Shown in pieces: positions 23,359-32,953 of a stretch of 64,000 bases of DNA. A program made the position numbers and the translations under genes. Origin of the DNA: Paenibacillus glycinis (GTDB lineage Bacteria > Bacillota > Bacilli > Paenibacillales > Paenibacillaceae). The notes beneath the pieces were generated by a model. The model did not search any database. It was not told where the DNA came from and worked only from the letters and a program-made list of their open reading frames with translations. The stretch lies in the NCBI RefSeq assembly GCF_009909185.1, contig NZ_JAAAMV010000009.1:1-64000 (forward strand). The letters are read 5' to 3'. Positions within the stretch are counted from its first letter, which is position 1, and the number at the start of each line of letters is the position of its first letter.

Positions 23359-25608
23359 ATGAAGCAAGAGATCGTAACGTCGGATATTACGGTCGTCGGC
23401 GGCGGACTGGCGGGGGTATGCGCGTCGATCGCCGCGGCCCGGCTGGGTAGGACGGTATCGCTCGTTCAGAACCGGCCCGTGCTCGGCGGAAACTCCAGCA
23501 GCGAGGTCAGGGTATGGGTGTGCGGCGCGACGGCGCACGGAACGCACCGTTACGCGAGGGAAACCGGCATCATGGGCGAGCTGTTCGTCGAGAACCAATT
23601 CCGCAATCCGGACGGCAACCCGTATATCTGGGATTTGGTCGTGATGGAGGCGGTGCGGGCGGAACCCAATATTCGCTTGTTCCTCAATACGGACGTGCAT
23701 GAAGTCGACGCCGACGGCGGGGAGAACGACCGGACGATCCGTTCCGTCACCGGATGGATGATGGGCTCCGAGCGCAGGATCACGTTTGAAAGCGCTGTCT
23801 TCCTTGATTGCTCGGGCGACGGCTTGGTCGGGTTTCTCGCCGGCGCCAAGCACCGGGTCGGCCGCGAGTCGAAGGACGAATACAACGAAGAGTGGGCGCC
23901 GGTCGTTGCCGACGATATCACGCTCGGCAGCACGCTGCTGTTCTATACGAAGGATGCGGGCCGCCCGGTGCAGTTCATCCCGCCTTCCTTTGCCAAAGAC
24001 ATCGCGCAGACGTCGATTCCGCTGAAGCGGGTCATCCGCAGCGGCGATAACGGCTGTTCCTATTGGTGGATCGAATGGGGCGGCGAGCTCGATACCGTTC
24101 ACGACAACGAGCGGATTCGCGACGAGCTGTGGGCCGCCATCTACGGCATCTGGGACTACATCAAGAATTCGGGCAAGTTCGAGGCCGACAATATGACGCT
24201 GGAATGGGTCGGTTCGATTCCCGGCAAGCGGGAGTACCGCCGGTTCCTCGGCGATTACGTGCTCAACCAGAACGACATCGTGGCGCAGCGCGAATTCGAA
24301 GACCGCGTCGCGTTCGGAGGCTGGTCCATCGACCTGCACCCGCCGCAAGGCATGTATTCGACGGAAAGCGGCTCGAAGCATATGCATATGGACGGCGTCT
24401 ACCATATCCCGTTCCGTTCGCTATATTCCGTGAACGTTCGTAATTTGCTGATGGCCGGCCGCGATATCAGCGCCTCGCACGTCGCGTTCGGCACGACGCG
24501 GGTCATGGCGACCTGCGCGGTCATCGGAGAGGCTGCCGGCACCGGCGCCGCGTTGAGCGCGGCGAAGGGCGTTACGCCGCGCGAGCTGCATCGCGGCCAC
24601 CTGCGCGAGCTGCAGCAAACGATGCTGAAGCAGGACGCCTCGATCATCGGCCTGCACAACGAGGATGCGGCCGATCTGGCGCTGCAGGCGACCGTCAAGG
24701 CTTCCAGCGCGCTCGCGCGGCTTGCGTTGGAGACGCCGGCGGAAGCCTGGCCGCTCAAATCCGACATGGGCCTGCTGCTGCCGGCCGACCCGGACATCGA
24801 CGGCATCGAGCTCCTGGTGGACGCCGAGGACGCCGCGACGCTGACGGTCGAGCTATGGAATACGGGACGCGGCGAGAATTACGTGCCGCATGCGCTGCAG
24901 GCGACGGCATCGGCGCAGGTCGGCAGAGGAGTCAAGCAATGGGTGAGGCTGGACCTGAGCTGGACGCCGGACGCGCCGCAGAACGCCTTTCTCGTGATCA
25001 AAGCCGACGAGCGGATGTCGTTGCATCTGTCCGACCGGCCGCAAACGGGCGTGCTGGCATTCGCCAAGGGACCCGAGCCGTCCGTCTCCGCGGACCTCGA
25101 AGATCACCAGCATTCGCAGCCCGTCATCCAATGGAGCATGCGGCCGCTCGTCCGCAAGCCGTTCTGCTTCCGGCTGCTCTCGCCGACGCGCGCGTTCTCG
25201 CCGGAGAAAGCCGTCGACGGCTACGGGCGTCCGTTCGCGGGCCCGCGCATGTGGTCTTCCGCCGCGCTGCGTGACGACGCGCCGGAGTGGCTGGAGCTGA
25301 GCTGGGCGAAGCAGGTGAACGTCCGGTCGGTCCACGTCACGTTCAATGACGACGTGAACGAGGACCTGATCAACCTTCATCACCACCGCACGCCGTTCGC
25401 CGTCCTGCCGGAGCTGGTGCGCAATTACGCCGTCGAGGCATACGCGAACGGCGAATGGACCGCCGTGGCGGAAGGGCAAAACAATCACAAGCGCAAGCAT
25501 GTCCACGCGCTGGGCGAGGCGGTGTCCGCCGACAAGATCCGAATCGCGGCCTACTCGACCAACGGAAGCCCTTGCGCGGAGATCGTCGAGGTCCGGGTGT
25601 ACGAATAG
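23359..25608 (+). CDS. FAD-dependent oxidoreductase (FAD_oxidored family) with discoidin-like C-terminus
   Basis: The 749-residue protein begins with the dinucleotide-binding fold ITVVGGGLAGVCASIAAARL and the family signature PVLGGNSSSEVRVWVCGA. VNVRNLLMAGRDISASHVAF and VMATCAVIGEAAGTGAALS lie near residue 370. The FAD_oxidored core ends at about 440; the C-terminal ~300 residues are beta-rich (WLELSWAKQVNVRSVHVTF), resembling a discoidin-type carbohydrate-binding module. There is no signal peptide. GAAGGAG lies ahead of the start region. Context with an AraC regulator, a LplABC importer and a PhyH enzyme suggests oxidation of an imported sugar or cyclitol. A terminator follows. Confidence 0.85.
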   Translation: MKQEIVTSDITVVGGGLAGVCASIAAARLGRTVSLVQNRPVLGGNSSSEVRVWVCGATAHGTHRYARETGIMGELFVENQFRNPDGNPYIWDLVVMEAVRAEPNIRLFLNTDVHEVDADGGENDRTIRSVTGWMMGSERRITFESAVFLDCSGDGLVGFLAGAKHRVGRESKDEYNEEWAPVVADDITLGSTLLFYTKDAGRPVQFIPPSFAKDIAQTSIPLKRVIRSGDNGCSYWWIEWGGELDTVHDNERIRDELWAAIYGIWDYIKNSGKFEADNMTLEWVGSIPGKREYRRFLGDYVLNQNDIVAQREFEDRVAFGGWSIDLHPPQGMYSTESGSKHMHMDGVYHIPFRSLYSVNVRNLLMAGRDISASHVAFGTTRVMATCAVIGEAAGTGAALSAAKGVTPRELHRGHLRELQQTMLKQDASIIGLHNEDAADLALQATVKASSALARLALETPAEAWPLKSDMGLLLPADPDIDGIELLVDAEDAATLTVELWNTGRGENYVPHALQATASAQVGRGVKQWVRLDLSWTPDAPQNAFLVIKADERMSLHLSDRPQTGVLAFAKGPEPSVSADLEDHQHSQPVIQWSMRPLVRKPFCFRLLSPTRAFSPEKAVDGYGRPFAGPRMWSSAALRDDAPEWLELSWAKQVNVRSVHVTFNDDVNEDLINLHHHRTPFAVLPELVRNYAVEAYANGEWTAVAEGQNNHKRKHVHALGEAVSADKIRIAAYSTNGSPCAEIVEVRVYE

Positions 25609-25620
25609 TCTGCGGGCGCG

Positions 25621-25667
25621 AACAATAAGATGGTCTTGCAGCGGTAGCTGCAGGCCATCTTATTGTT
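25621..25667 (+). terminator. Terminator after the FAD-oxidoreductase
   Basis: AACAATAAGATGG (25621-25633) pairs with CCATCTTATTGTT (25655-25667), and the inner TGCAGC (25637-25642) with GCTGCA (25647-25652). GTTTTCTT follows. Confidence 0.85.
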
Positions 25668-25751
25668 GTTTTCTTATAAACGTTTGCTATAAATTATATA
25701 TGCTTTTACATATATTGGTTTTGAGTAGATTGCATTCGGAAGGGGTGCCGC

Positions 25752-27308
25752 ATGAACGACGATCGAACGACCGTATTGGTGGTCGATGACGAGCTGCCGA
25801 TCCGTCAGGAGCTTCGGCTGTTTGCCTGGGAGAAGCATGGGACCGAATGGATCGGAGAGGCGGAGAACGGCGAGGAGGCGCTGCGGCTGTGCCGCTGCCT
25901 GGCGCCGGATATCGTGATCACGGACATCACGATGCCGGTGATGAACGGGCTCGAGCTGTTCCGAAGCCTGAAGGCGGAGCTGCCGCATGTTCAGGTGATC
26001 CTGCTCACCTGCCATTCGGACTTCGCCTACGCGAAAGAAGCGGTCAAGCTCGGCGCGGTGGAGTACCTCGTGAAGGTCGCGATGGACGACCGCGATCTCG
26101 AAGCGGCGCTGCGCCTCGCGAAAGCGGCCGTGCACCGCGAGAAATCGCTGCGGCTCGGCGCGGCGGAGCGCGGGCGGCGGCTCGCTTCCGAGCGGCTGCT
26201 GGCGTTGTCCCGCCAGCCGCATGACGACGGCGAGCTGACCGCTTGGCTGGAAGCCGCCTTTCGGACCTCGCTTCCGCTGCGGCTTGCCGCGCTGCATGCG
26301 GAGACGAGAAAGGAAGGACGGCTGATCGTTCATCATGCGCTCGAGGACGAGCTGAGCTCGCAGGAGCGTCTGAAGCCGTTCTCCTGGGTGCCGGCGGATA
26401 ACGGTGTCTATGTGCTGGCCTTCCGCGCCGGGTACGGCGATCCGCCGGCATTGCGACGCGAGCTGGATACGTTGATCGAAGCGCTGTACCGCGCGCTTGA
26501 CCGCAAGCTCTCCTTTCTCAGCGGCGCCTGCAGGCTGTACGGCGTTATCGGCGAACCGATCGGGCGTTGCGAGGAGTTTGCCGATCGGTACCGCGGGGCT
26601 TGCGAGAAGCCGGATGCGGCCTTCTATGAAAGCGCTTGCCGCGTGTTCGAGGCGCCTTCGGGCGGATCGTCCCCGCTGGACGAGACCGATGCGGATGAAA
26701 TGTCGGCCAAGCTGCGCAAAGCCCGGTGGAACCGGGACCAGCTGGCGGAGACGATACGGGGAGCATTCGTCCCGTGGGCGGACGGCAGGCGCTTCGCGCC
26801 GGAAGAGCTGCGGCTGTTCGTCGCCGATTGGCTGCGGGATTGGCGCCGGGAACAAGCGGTCCAAGGCGTGAAGGAGCGCAAAGCGTCGAGCAGGGTAGCC
26901 GAAGCCCTGACGCTCGATGAATTGGCGGAAGCGTTCGCGCATGCGATCGAATCGCCGGACCGGGTTCGGAAGTGCCGCAAGGAAATTACGGACGCGAAGG
27001 CGTATATCGAGGCGAACCTGGAGAAGCCGATCACGCTGAACGCCGTGTCCAGGGAGGTGGGACTGAGCCCGCATTATGTGAGCCGGCTGTTCCGGGAAGA
27101 GACGGGCGTGCCGTTCAACGACTTCGTGACCGGGAAGCGAGTCGAGAAGGCGACCGCGCTGCTGCTGCAGACGTCGCTCAAGGTGTACGAGGTCGCGCAG
27201 CAGGTCGGCATTCCGAGCTACCGCTATTTCGCCGCCGTCTTCCGCGAATGGACGGGCGCCGCGCCGACCGAGCTCAGGACGGCGGATCAACACGGCAAAG
27301 GGGGATGA
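25752..27308 (+). CDS. YesN/AraC-type response regulator
   Basis: The 518-residue protein has a receiver domain at 1-125 (VLVVDDELPIRQELRLF, phospho-acceptor Asp58 in VITDITMP, switch Lys in EYLVKVAMDD). A long unassigned linker follows. The C-terminal AraC HTH pair is at ~415-515: ITLNAVSREVGLSPHYVSRL then VYEVAQQVGIPSYRYFAAVF. This is the YesN layout that activates sugar transport operons in Paenibacillaceae. It lies 4 bp before its kinase gene and likely activates the transporter at 29321. Confidence 0.93.
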   Translation: MNDDRTTVLVVDDELPIRQELRLFAWEKHGTEWIGEAENGEEALRLCRCLAPDIVITDITMPVMNGLELFRSLKAELPHVQVILLTCHSDFAYAKEAVKLGAVEYLVKVAMDDRDLEAALRLAKAAVHREKSLRLGAAERGRRLASERLLALSRQPHDDGELTAWLEAAFRTSLPLRLAALHAETRKEGRLIVHHALEDELSSQERLKPFSWVPADNGVYVLAFRAGYGDPPALRRELDTLIEALYRALDRKLSFLSGACRLYGVIGEPIGRCEEFADRYRGACEKPDAAFYESACRVFEAPSGGSSPLDETDADEMSAKLRKARWNRDQLAETIRGAFVPWADGRRFAPEELRLFVADWLRDWRREQAVQGVKERKASSRVAEALTLDELAEAFAHAIESPDRVRKCRKEITDAKAYIEANLEKPITLNAVSREVGLSPHYVSRLFREETGVPFNDFVTGKRVEKATALLLQTSLKVYEVAQQVGIPSYRYFAAVFREWTGAAPTELRTADQHGKGG

Positions 27309-27312
27309 CGGG

Positions 27313-29070
27313 ATGACCCGGCTATACCGTTGGTACCGGAGATGGAGCCTTGCGACCAGGCAGTTTCTCTTTCTATTCATCGTGACGTTCGCGTTCTTCA
27401 TCTTTCTCGCGTGGAACAACTATTACAAGGCTGCCGACCTGTTCAAGAACCAGATGGTATCGGACTCCGAGCTCCTGATCGCGCGCACGAACCAATTTCT
27501 GGACACGTACCTGGACAATGGCCGGAACGTCCTGCTGCTGCTGGCGACGGACGCCAAGACGCTGCTGGACAAGGACGGCGGCGAGCTGTCCGAGTCGCTG
27601 CGGTTCATCGCCGAGAACAACAGCGCGTTCGCCAAAACGCTGTACTTCATCCGCAAGGACGGCAGCGTGTACGCGAGCGCCCAGGTCAATTACGACATCA
27701 TGGGCAACCCCAATCTGAGCGCGATCTACGACAAATCGCAGCAGACCTACGGGGCGGCCGTCGTGAGCCAGCCCTACGTATCGCCGCTCTCCGGCGCGAC
27801 GGTCGCCATCTCGCTCCCGGTCAGCGACGATAACGGAAGCATGATCGGGGTGGCGGTCATCGAGCTCGATCTGGACAAGCTGAACCGGAAAATCATCGAA
27901 TTGACCTCCGGCACCTACCAGACGTTCGTGATCATGTCGGACAAGGACAAGGTGGTCACGTTCGACCGCGACAACGGCATGCTGCCGCAGAAGCCGGGCA
28001 CGTATCACGAGGATTTGCCCGAGCCCTTCGTCAGCCGGTTGGCCGGACTCCCGGTGACGGCGAGCGAGATGAGCGGCCAGGCGGGCAAGCTCGTGGTCGT
28101 CAAATCCGGACAGAACCGGCTCGGCTGGACGCTGTTCGTGCTGATCAAGGACCGTTATTTCTATCAGAACGTCACCCGCCTGCTCGATACGTACAAGACG
28201 GCCGCGGCGATCTGGCTCGTGATCCTGCTGTTCATGGCGTTTGCCATGTCCCGCTACTTGACCAAATCGATCCGGATGCTCGCGGCCAAGATGGACCGGG
28301 TCCATGACATGGGCGTGATCCCAAGCCTCGTCGTGAAGCGGGAGGACGAGATCGGGCGGCTCGCCCAAAGCTTCAACGCCATGATGGAGCGGATTCGCAA
28401 TCTATTGAAGGAAACGAAGCAGATGGAAGAGCGGAAAAAGCAGCTCGAGCTGAAGGTGCTGCAAAGTCAGATCGCGCCGCATTTTCTGTACAATACGCTC
28501 GCCTGCATCGGAAGCTTGGCCAAGCAGCACCGGACGGAAGAGGTCAAGGAAACGATCAGGGCGCTGGTCGGCGTGCTCTCGCTCAGCTTCGACAAAACGT
28601 CGGAATTCATCGCGGTGGAGGAAGAACTGGAAGGGCTGGACATGTATATGCAAATCCAGAAGATCCGGTACGGCGACAAATTCGCGTACGTGCGGGAAAT
28701 CGAACCCGAAGCGTTGTCCTGCCGCATCCTGAAGCTGACGCTGCAGCCGATCCTGGAGAACGCCGTCTTCCACGGCATCGTGCCGAGCCGCCGCGAGGAC
28801 GGACTCGTCCGCGTTCGGGGCGCCGTCCGCAACGGAAAGCTGCGGTTCTATATTCGCGACAACGGCGTGGGGATGGAGCGCGCGAAGCTCCGCGGCGCGC
28901 TGGACGAGCCGCCGGCGGAACGCGGCGGAGAGCCCCCGTCCGGCATCGGAATGGCGAACGTCCACCATCGCCTGCGCCTGCGCTGCGGGGAGGCGTACGG
29001 ACTGCGGATCAGGAGCCTTCCCCAGACAGGGACGGTCGTCCAGATCACGATCCCTGTGGAATATGAATGA
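27313..29070 (+). CDS. YesM-type sensor histidine kinase
   Basis: The 585-residue kinase has a transmembrane helix at ~17-37, an extracellular Cache-like sensor to ~290, a second helix at ~295-315, a HAMP segment and the His_kinase domain IAPHFLYNTLACIGSLAK with phospho-acceptor His390. An HATPase domain follows (LTLQPILENAVFHGI as N box, DNGVGM as G1 box). It senses an extracellular ligand, possibly through the solute-binding protein, and phosphorylates the regulator at 25752. ATG at 27313 follows GGGATGACGGG just after the regulator stop. Confidence 0.93.
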   Translation: MTRLYRWYRRWSLATRQFLFLFIVTFAFFIFLAWNNYYKAADLFKNQMVSDSELLIARTNQFLDTYLDNGRNVLLLLATDAKTLLDKDGGELSESLRFIAENNSAFAKTLYFIRKDGSVYASAQVNYDIMGNPNLSAIYDKSQQTYGAAVVSQPYVSPLSGATVAISLPVSDDNGSMIGVAVIELDLDKLNRKIIELTSGTYQTFVIMSDKDKVVTFDRDNGMLPQKPGTYHEDLPEPFVSRLAGLPVTASEMSGQAGKLVVVKSGQNRLGWTLFVLIKDRYFYQNVTRLLDTYKTAAAIWLVILLFMAFAMSRYLTKSIRMLAAKMDRVHDMGVIPSLVVKREDEIGRLAQSFNAMMERIRNLLKETKQMEERKKQLELKVLQSQIAPHFLYNTLACIGSLAKQHRTEEVKETIRALVGVLSLSFDKTSEFIAVEEELEGLDMYMQIQKIRYGDKFAYVREIEPEALSCRILKLTLQPILENAVFHGIVPSRREDGLVRVRGAVRNGKLRFYIRDNGVGMERAKLRGALDEPPAERGGEPPSGIGMANVHHRLRLRCGEAYGLRIRSLPQTGTVVQITIPVEYE

Positions 29071-29190
29071 TCGGTTTGCGTCGACCTTCGGTCAACGCAG
29101 CATTCATTCGTTCATCCATCGACGATGATCGGTTTGCGGTGACCTCCGGTCAACGCAGCCTTCATCCATCGAAGATCGGTTTGCGTCGAC
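29069..29190. repeat. Three direct repeats with internal dyads before the sugar transporter
   Basis: GATCGGTTTGCG recurs at 29069, 29127 and 29174. The first two copies continue into GACCTxCGGTCAACGCAGC, forming an imperfect 9-bp stem (GCGTCGACC / GGTCAACGC); the third is cut short after CGACCTCC. TTCATCCATCGA also repeats. They lie between the kinase stop and the permease start, where terminator and promoter elements are expected; their role is unknown. Confidence 0.75.
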
Positions 29191-29320
29191 CTCCCGAAAA
29201 ATTGTCGGTTTTGTACGTCATTTCGCAACATCGCTGCATAGTTGAAGCCTGGCCGCCCTTGCTATACTTGGTTTACGCCATCCGATTGAATGCGTTTACA
29301 TGAAAAGCGAGGTGAATCCG

Positions 29321-30286
29321 ATGAACCGGCGGACTTCAGTCCCTTCCGCGCATGATCCCGCGGCGCAACCGGGCGTCCTGTCCGCATTCGGCAGAAGCAT
29401 ATGGCGCTACAAGGCTTTCTACGTGATGCTGCTTCCGGGACTCCTGTATTACATCGTCTTCAAATACATCCCGATGTACGGCGTCATCATCGCGTTCAAA
29501 AATTACAACTTGATGGAAGGGATCTGGTCCAGTCCGTGGGCCAGCCCGTGGAACAAGCATTTCCTGACGTTCTTCGAATCGCCCTATTTCTCGCAGCTGC
29601 TGACCAACACGTTCCTGATCAGCGTCTACAAGCTGATCTTCGGCATGGTTCCGCCGATCGCCATGGCGCTGCTGCTGAACGAATGCCGGATCAAATGGTT
29701 CCGTTCGTTGATCCAAACGTTGACGTACATGCCGCATTTCCTGTCGTGGGTCATCATCTACGGCATCCTGCTCGCGCTGCTGTCCCAGAGCTCCGGCTTG
29801 TTGAACCGATGGCTGGAGGACGCGGGCGGTACGGCGATCCCCTTCCTGACCTCGACGTCGTATTTTCGGTCGATACTGGTCGGTTCGGAGATTTGGCAAA
29901 ATCTCGGCTGGGGCGCGATCATTTATTTGGCGGCCATTGCCGGCATCGATCCGACGCTGTACGAGGCGGCGCGGGTGGACGGCGCCAGCAGAATGCGGAT
30001 GATCTGGCACGTGACGCTGCCCGGCATCCGGACCGTCGTCATCATGCTGCTGATCTTGAACCTGGGCCATATCCTGGACGCGGGCTTCGAGCAGATCTAC
30101 ATCATGTACAACGTGCAGGTCTATGCCGTCGCCGATATTCTCGACACGTGGGTGTTCCGCACCGGCTTGCAGCAGCTGAACTTCAGCCTGGCCTCGGCGG
30201 TCGGATTATTCAAGGCCGCGATCGGGCTGATCCTGGTGCTGGGGTCGAACAAACTGGCGAAGCGCTGGGGGGAAGGCATATGGTAA
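29321..30286 (+). CDS. LplB-type carbohydrate ABC transporter permease
   Basis: The 321-residue protein has six predicted helices, an N-terminal YKAFYVMLLPGLLYYIVFKY typical of LplB-type permeases and the EAA loop YEAARVDGASRMRMIWHVTL. It forms the channel with the second permease. ATG 29321 is preferred because GCGAGGTG lies 8 nt upstream. The ATPase is not encoded here; such importers commonly use a shared MsmX-like ATPase. Likely activated by the upstream two-component pair. Confidence 0.92.
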   Translation: MNRRTSVPSAHDPAAQPGVLSAFGRSIWRYKAFYVMLLPGLLYYIVFKYIPMYGVIIAFKNYNLMEGIWSSPWASPWNKHFLTFFESPYFSQLLTNTFLISVYKLIFGMVPPIAMALLLNECRIKWFRSLIQTLTYMPHFLSWVIIYGILLALLSQSSGLLNRWLEDAGGTAIPFLTSTSYFRSILVGSEIWQNLGWGAIIYLAAIAGIDPTLYEAARVDGASRMRMIWHVTLPGIRTVVIMLLILNLGHILDAGFEQIYIMYNVQVYAVADILDTWVFRTGLQQLNFSLASAVGLFKAAIGLILVLGSNKLAKRWGEGIW

Positions 30287-31140
30287 AAGGCACGAACGAC
30301 CGCGTCGTTAATACCGTCGTGTTCGTCATCCTGTTCGGATGCGGACTGGCCGCGGTGTTTCCGCTGCTGTATGTCCTGTCCGTCTCGCTGACGCCCTTCA
30401 GCGAAGTGCTGAAGAACGGCGGCTTCATTCTGATCCCGAAATCGATCACCTTCGACGCGTACCGTAAGCTGCTCACGGAATCGAATATTCCGAGCGCCTT
30501 CAAGGTGACCGTGCTGGTAACCGTGATCGGCACGATTCTGAATCTGGTCGTTACCGCCTTAATGGCGTATCCCTTAAGCCGCAAGCAGCTCCCGGGCCGC
30601 AAATTTTTCCTGATGATGGTGGTGTTCACGCTGCTGTTCAGCGGCGGCATCATTCCGACGTATCTGGTCGTCAAGGCGCTCGGGCTGCTCGATACGATCT
30701 GGGCGATGATCTTGCCGAACCTCGTCTGGAGCTTCAACGTGCTTATCATGAAGAGCTTCTACGAGTCGCTGCCCGAGGAGCTGTTCGAATCCGCGAGAAT
30801 CGACGGAGCCAAGGAGTTCCGGATCCTGCTGCAGATCGTCGCTCCGCTCTCCATACCGGTCACGATGACCATCGGGCTGTTCTACACTGTGGGGCACTGG
30901 AACGAATTTTTCCAAGCGATCATGTACGTGACCGATCGGACGCTGTTCCCGCTGCAAGTCGTCGTCCGCGAGATCTTGATTCAAACCCAGCAGCCGCTCG
31001 AAAACGTCGACAACATGACGCCGGGCGAAACGCTGCAAATGGCTTCCGTCATCATGGCCAGCCTGCCGATCATCGTCGTCTATCCGTTCTTGCAGAAGCA
31101 CTTCACGAAAGGCATGCTGCTCGGCTCCGTCAAAGGTTGA
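30280..31140 (+). CDS. LplC-type carbohydrate ABC transporter permease
   Basis: The 286-residue permease has six helices and the EAA loop FESARIDGAKEFRILLQIVA. RVVNTVVFVILFGCGLAAVF opens the protein and the C-terminus HFTKGMLLGSVKG is characteristic of LplC/YtcP permeases. Its ATG at 30280 overlaps the stop of the first permease by 7 bp, giving translational coupling. The extracellular loop binds the lipoprotein at 31330. Confidence 0.92.
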   Translation: MVKGTNDRVVNTVVFVILFGCGLAAVFPLLYVLSVSLTPFSEVLKNGGFILIPKSITFDAYRKLLTESNIPSAFKVTVLVTVIGTILNLVVTALMAYPLSRKQLPGRKFFLMMVVFTLLFSGGIIPTYLVVKALGLLDTIWAMILPNLVWSFNVLIMKSFYESLPEELFESARIDGAKEFRILLQIVAPLSIPVTMTIGLFYTVGHWNEFFQAIMYVTDRTLFPLQVVVREILIQTQQPLENVDNMTPGETLQMASVIMASLPIIVVYPFLQKHFTKGMLLGSVKG

Positions 31141-31329
31141 AGCTCGGCGCGTCCGTTACTGCAGGAACGGGCGCGACCGGTTGAAACAATACCATGCGCA
31201 TGGAAGGCCTCGCGAAGCCTGCAGCGCGGTTGCGGACGAAGGCTCCCGGTCATCGCTGCATCTCAGGAGTGCCCGCGCCGCCGCTTCTTCGCTTCGCTGC
31301 CCGGCCTTACAAGGGAAGGGGTTCATACA

Positions 31330-32937
31330 ATGAGACGAATGAAAATCGTATCCGTCATGCTCGCCGTCTTCATGCTTTCGTGCAGCGTGCTCGCGGGCTG
31401 CTCATCCGGCAATTCCTCGAACGGGGAAGCTTCGGACGCCAACAAGCCGGCCAACGCCGCCGCGGGCAACGCCAACCAGCCGGCTGACGCCGCCGCGGAC
31501 AATGGCGCGCCGGCCAAGGATGCCGAAGGCTCCGGCGCTTCGGCCGGCGCGGTCAAGCTCGACATCATCGAGACGGGCAACAATTTGCCGACGCCGGACA
31601 AGGACTTCATCAAACAGGCGATCGACAAAGCGATTCAGACGGACTTGAATCTAACCGTCTACGCTTCGGGGGACGATTACAAGAACCAGTTGAACGTGCG
31701 GATGGCCTCCGGCAATTTCCCGGATTTGTTCCAAGTGCCGGACCGCGCCGCGCTGAAGCAATTCGTGGATCAGGGACTGCTGCTCGACCTGACGCCTTAT
31801 ATGGATAAGCTGCAGGACGTCAAAGGCTTCATCGGCGACGAAAGCTTGAAGAAGACGACGATGGGCGGCGACGTCTACGCCATTCCGAAAGCGCCGAATA
31901 TTCCGTACAATACGTATTGGATTCGCAAGGACTGGCTCGACAAGCTCGGCCTTCAGCCGCCATCCACGATCGACGAGTTCCTGAACGTGACGAAGGCGTT
32001 CGCCGAGCAGGATCCCGACGGCAACGGCAAGAAGGATACGATCGGGCTGACCGGCAGCAAATTTTCCACGTTCGCTCCGATCTTCGGCGCGTTCGGCGTA
32101 GGGGATCCGAACACGTTCTACGTCAAGGAAGGAAAGCTGGTCAATTCCTTGTACGATCCGGCGATGAAGGACGCGCTCGCGTTCATCAAGAAGCTGATCG
32201 ACACCGGCGCTGTCGACCCGGAGATCATGGCCAATACCGGCCTGCAGCATCAGGAGAAGGCGATCAAGGGGCAGGCGGGCATCGTCTGGATCGACTGGCC
32301 GAACCTGAGCAAGGATCAATTCACCGAGCAGATCAAGAAAGTGAACCCGAACGCCGATTGGATCCAGCTCGCGCCTCCGAAGGGACCGGGCGGCCAATAC
32401 GACGGTCCGTTCGACGCCGGCGGAACCTCCGGCATGTACGCGATCCCGAAGGCGCTGGAGAACGACAAGGAAAAGCTGCAAAAGGTATTCGATCTGCTGA
32501 ACTACGTATCCGGCACGGACGGCTCGCAGCTCGTGCAGTTCGGCATTAAGGGCACGCACTTCAATCTGGAAGGCGACAAGGTCGTGCCGACGGACCTGAT
32601 GGGCAAGGAGGCGGGCTTCACCTGGCTGTACCAGTTTACCGGCCGCCCGGAGATGGCTTACCTGCAGACCAAATTCGCGCCGCAATCGAAGTACATCGAA
32701 TTTGCCAACAGCCAGCCGAGAATCCAGATCCTGAACGGATTTCTCTCCAATCCCGACGGCTATAATCCCGCGGATGCCACGCGGTTCATCGAAGAAGAAT
32801 TCGTGAAATTCATTTACGGGAAAAACCCGATTGCCGGATACGACGCCTTCCTCAAAACGCTGGAAGCGAGCATGAACTTCAAAACGTACATGGACGCGTC
32901 GACCAAGCAGCTGGAAGATCTCGGTTACGGCAAATGA
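31330..32937 (+). CDS. LplA-type extracellular sugar-binding lipoprotein
   Basis: The 535-residue protein has a lipoprotein signal ending SCSVLAGC (lipid-modified Cys24), then a low-complexity Ala/Asn/Asp linker, then a solute-binding fold (YWIRKDWLDKLGLQPPSTID, DPDGNGKKDTIGLTG). It captures an oligosaccharide or modified sugar and delivers it to the two permeases. GGAAGGGG sits 8 nt before the ATG. It follows the permeases after 189 bp, in which a stem-loop for differential expression could lie, though none is obvious. The PhyH gene follows 16 bp later. Confidence 0.92.
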   Translation: MRRMKIVSVMLAVFMLSCSVLAGCSSGNSSNGEASDANKPANAAAGNANQPADAAADNGAPAKDAEGSGASAGAVKLDIIETGNNLPTPDKDFIKQAIDKAIQTDLNLTVYASGDDYKNQLNVRMASGNFPDLFQVPDRAALKQFVDQGLLLDLTPYMDKLQDVKGFIGDESLKKTTMGGDVYAIPKAPNIPYNTYWIRKDWLDKLGLQPPSTIDEFLNVTKAFAEQDPDGNGKKDTIGLTGSKFSTFAPIFGAFGVGDPNTFYVKEGKLVNSLYDPAMKDALAFIKKLIDTGAVDPEIMANTGLQHQEKAIKGQAGIVWIDWPNLSKDQFTEQIKKVNPNADWIQLAPPKGPGGQYDGPFDAGGTSGMYAIPKALENDKEKLQKVFDLLNYVSGTDGSQLVQFGIKGTHFNLEGDKVVPTDLMGKEAGFTWLYQFTGRPEMAYLQTKFAPQSKYIEFANSQPRIQILNGFLSNPDGYNPADATRFIEEEFVKFIYGKNPIAGYDAFLKTLEASMNFKTYMDASTKQLEDLGYGK

Positions 32938-32953
32938 GGAGGAGGAACGCTGC

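Noticed and set aside
29067-29303. 78-codon frame covering the direct repeats
   Set aside because: Its sequence arises from the repeats, overlaps the kinase stop and has no ribosome site of its own.
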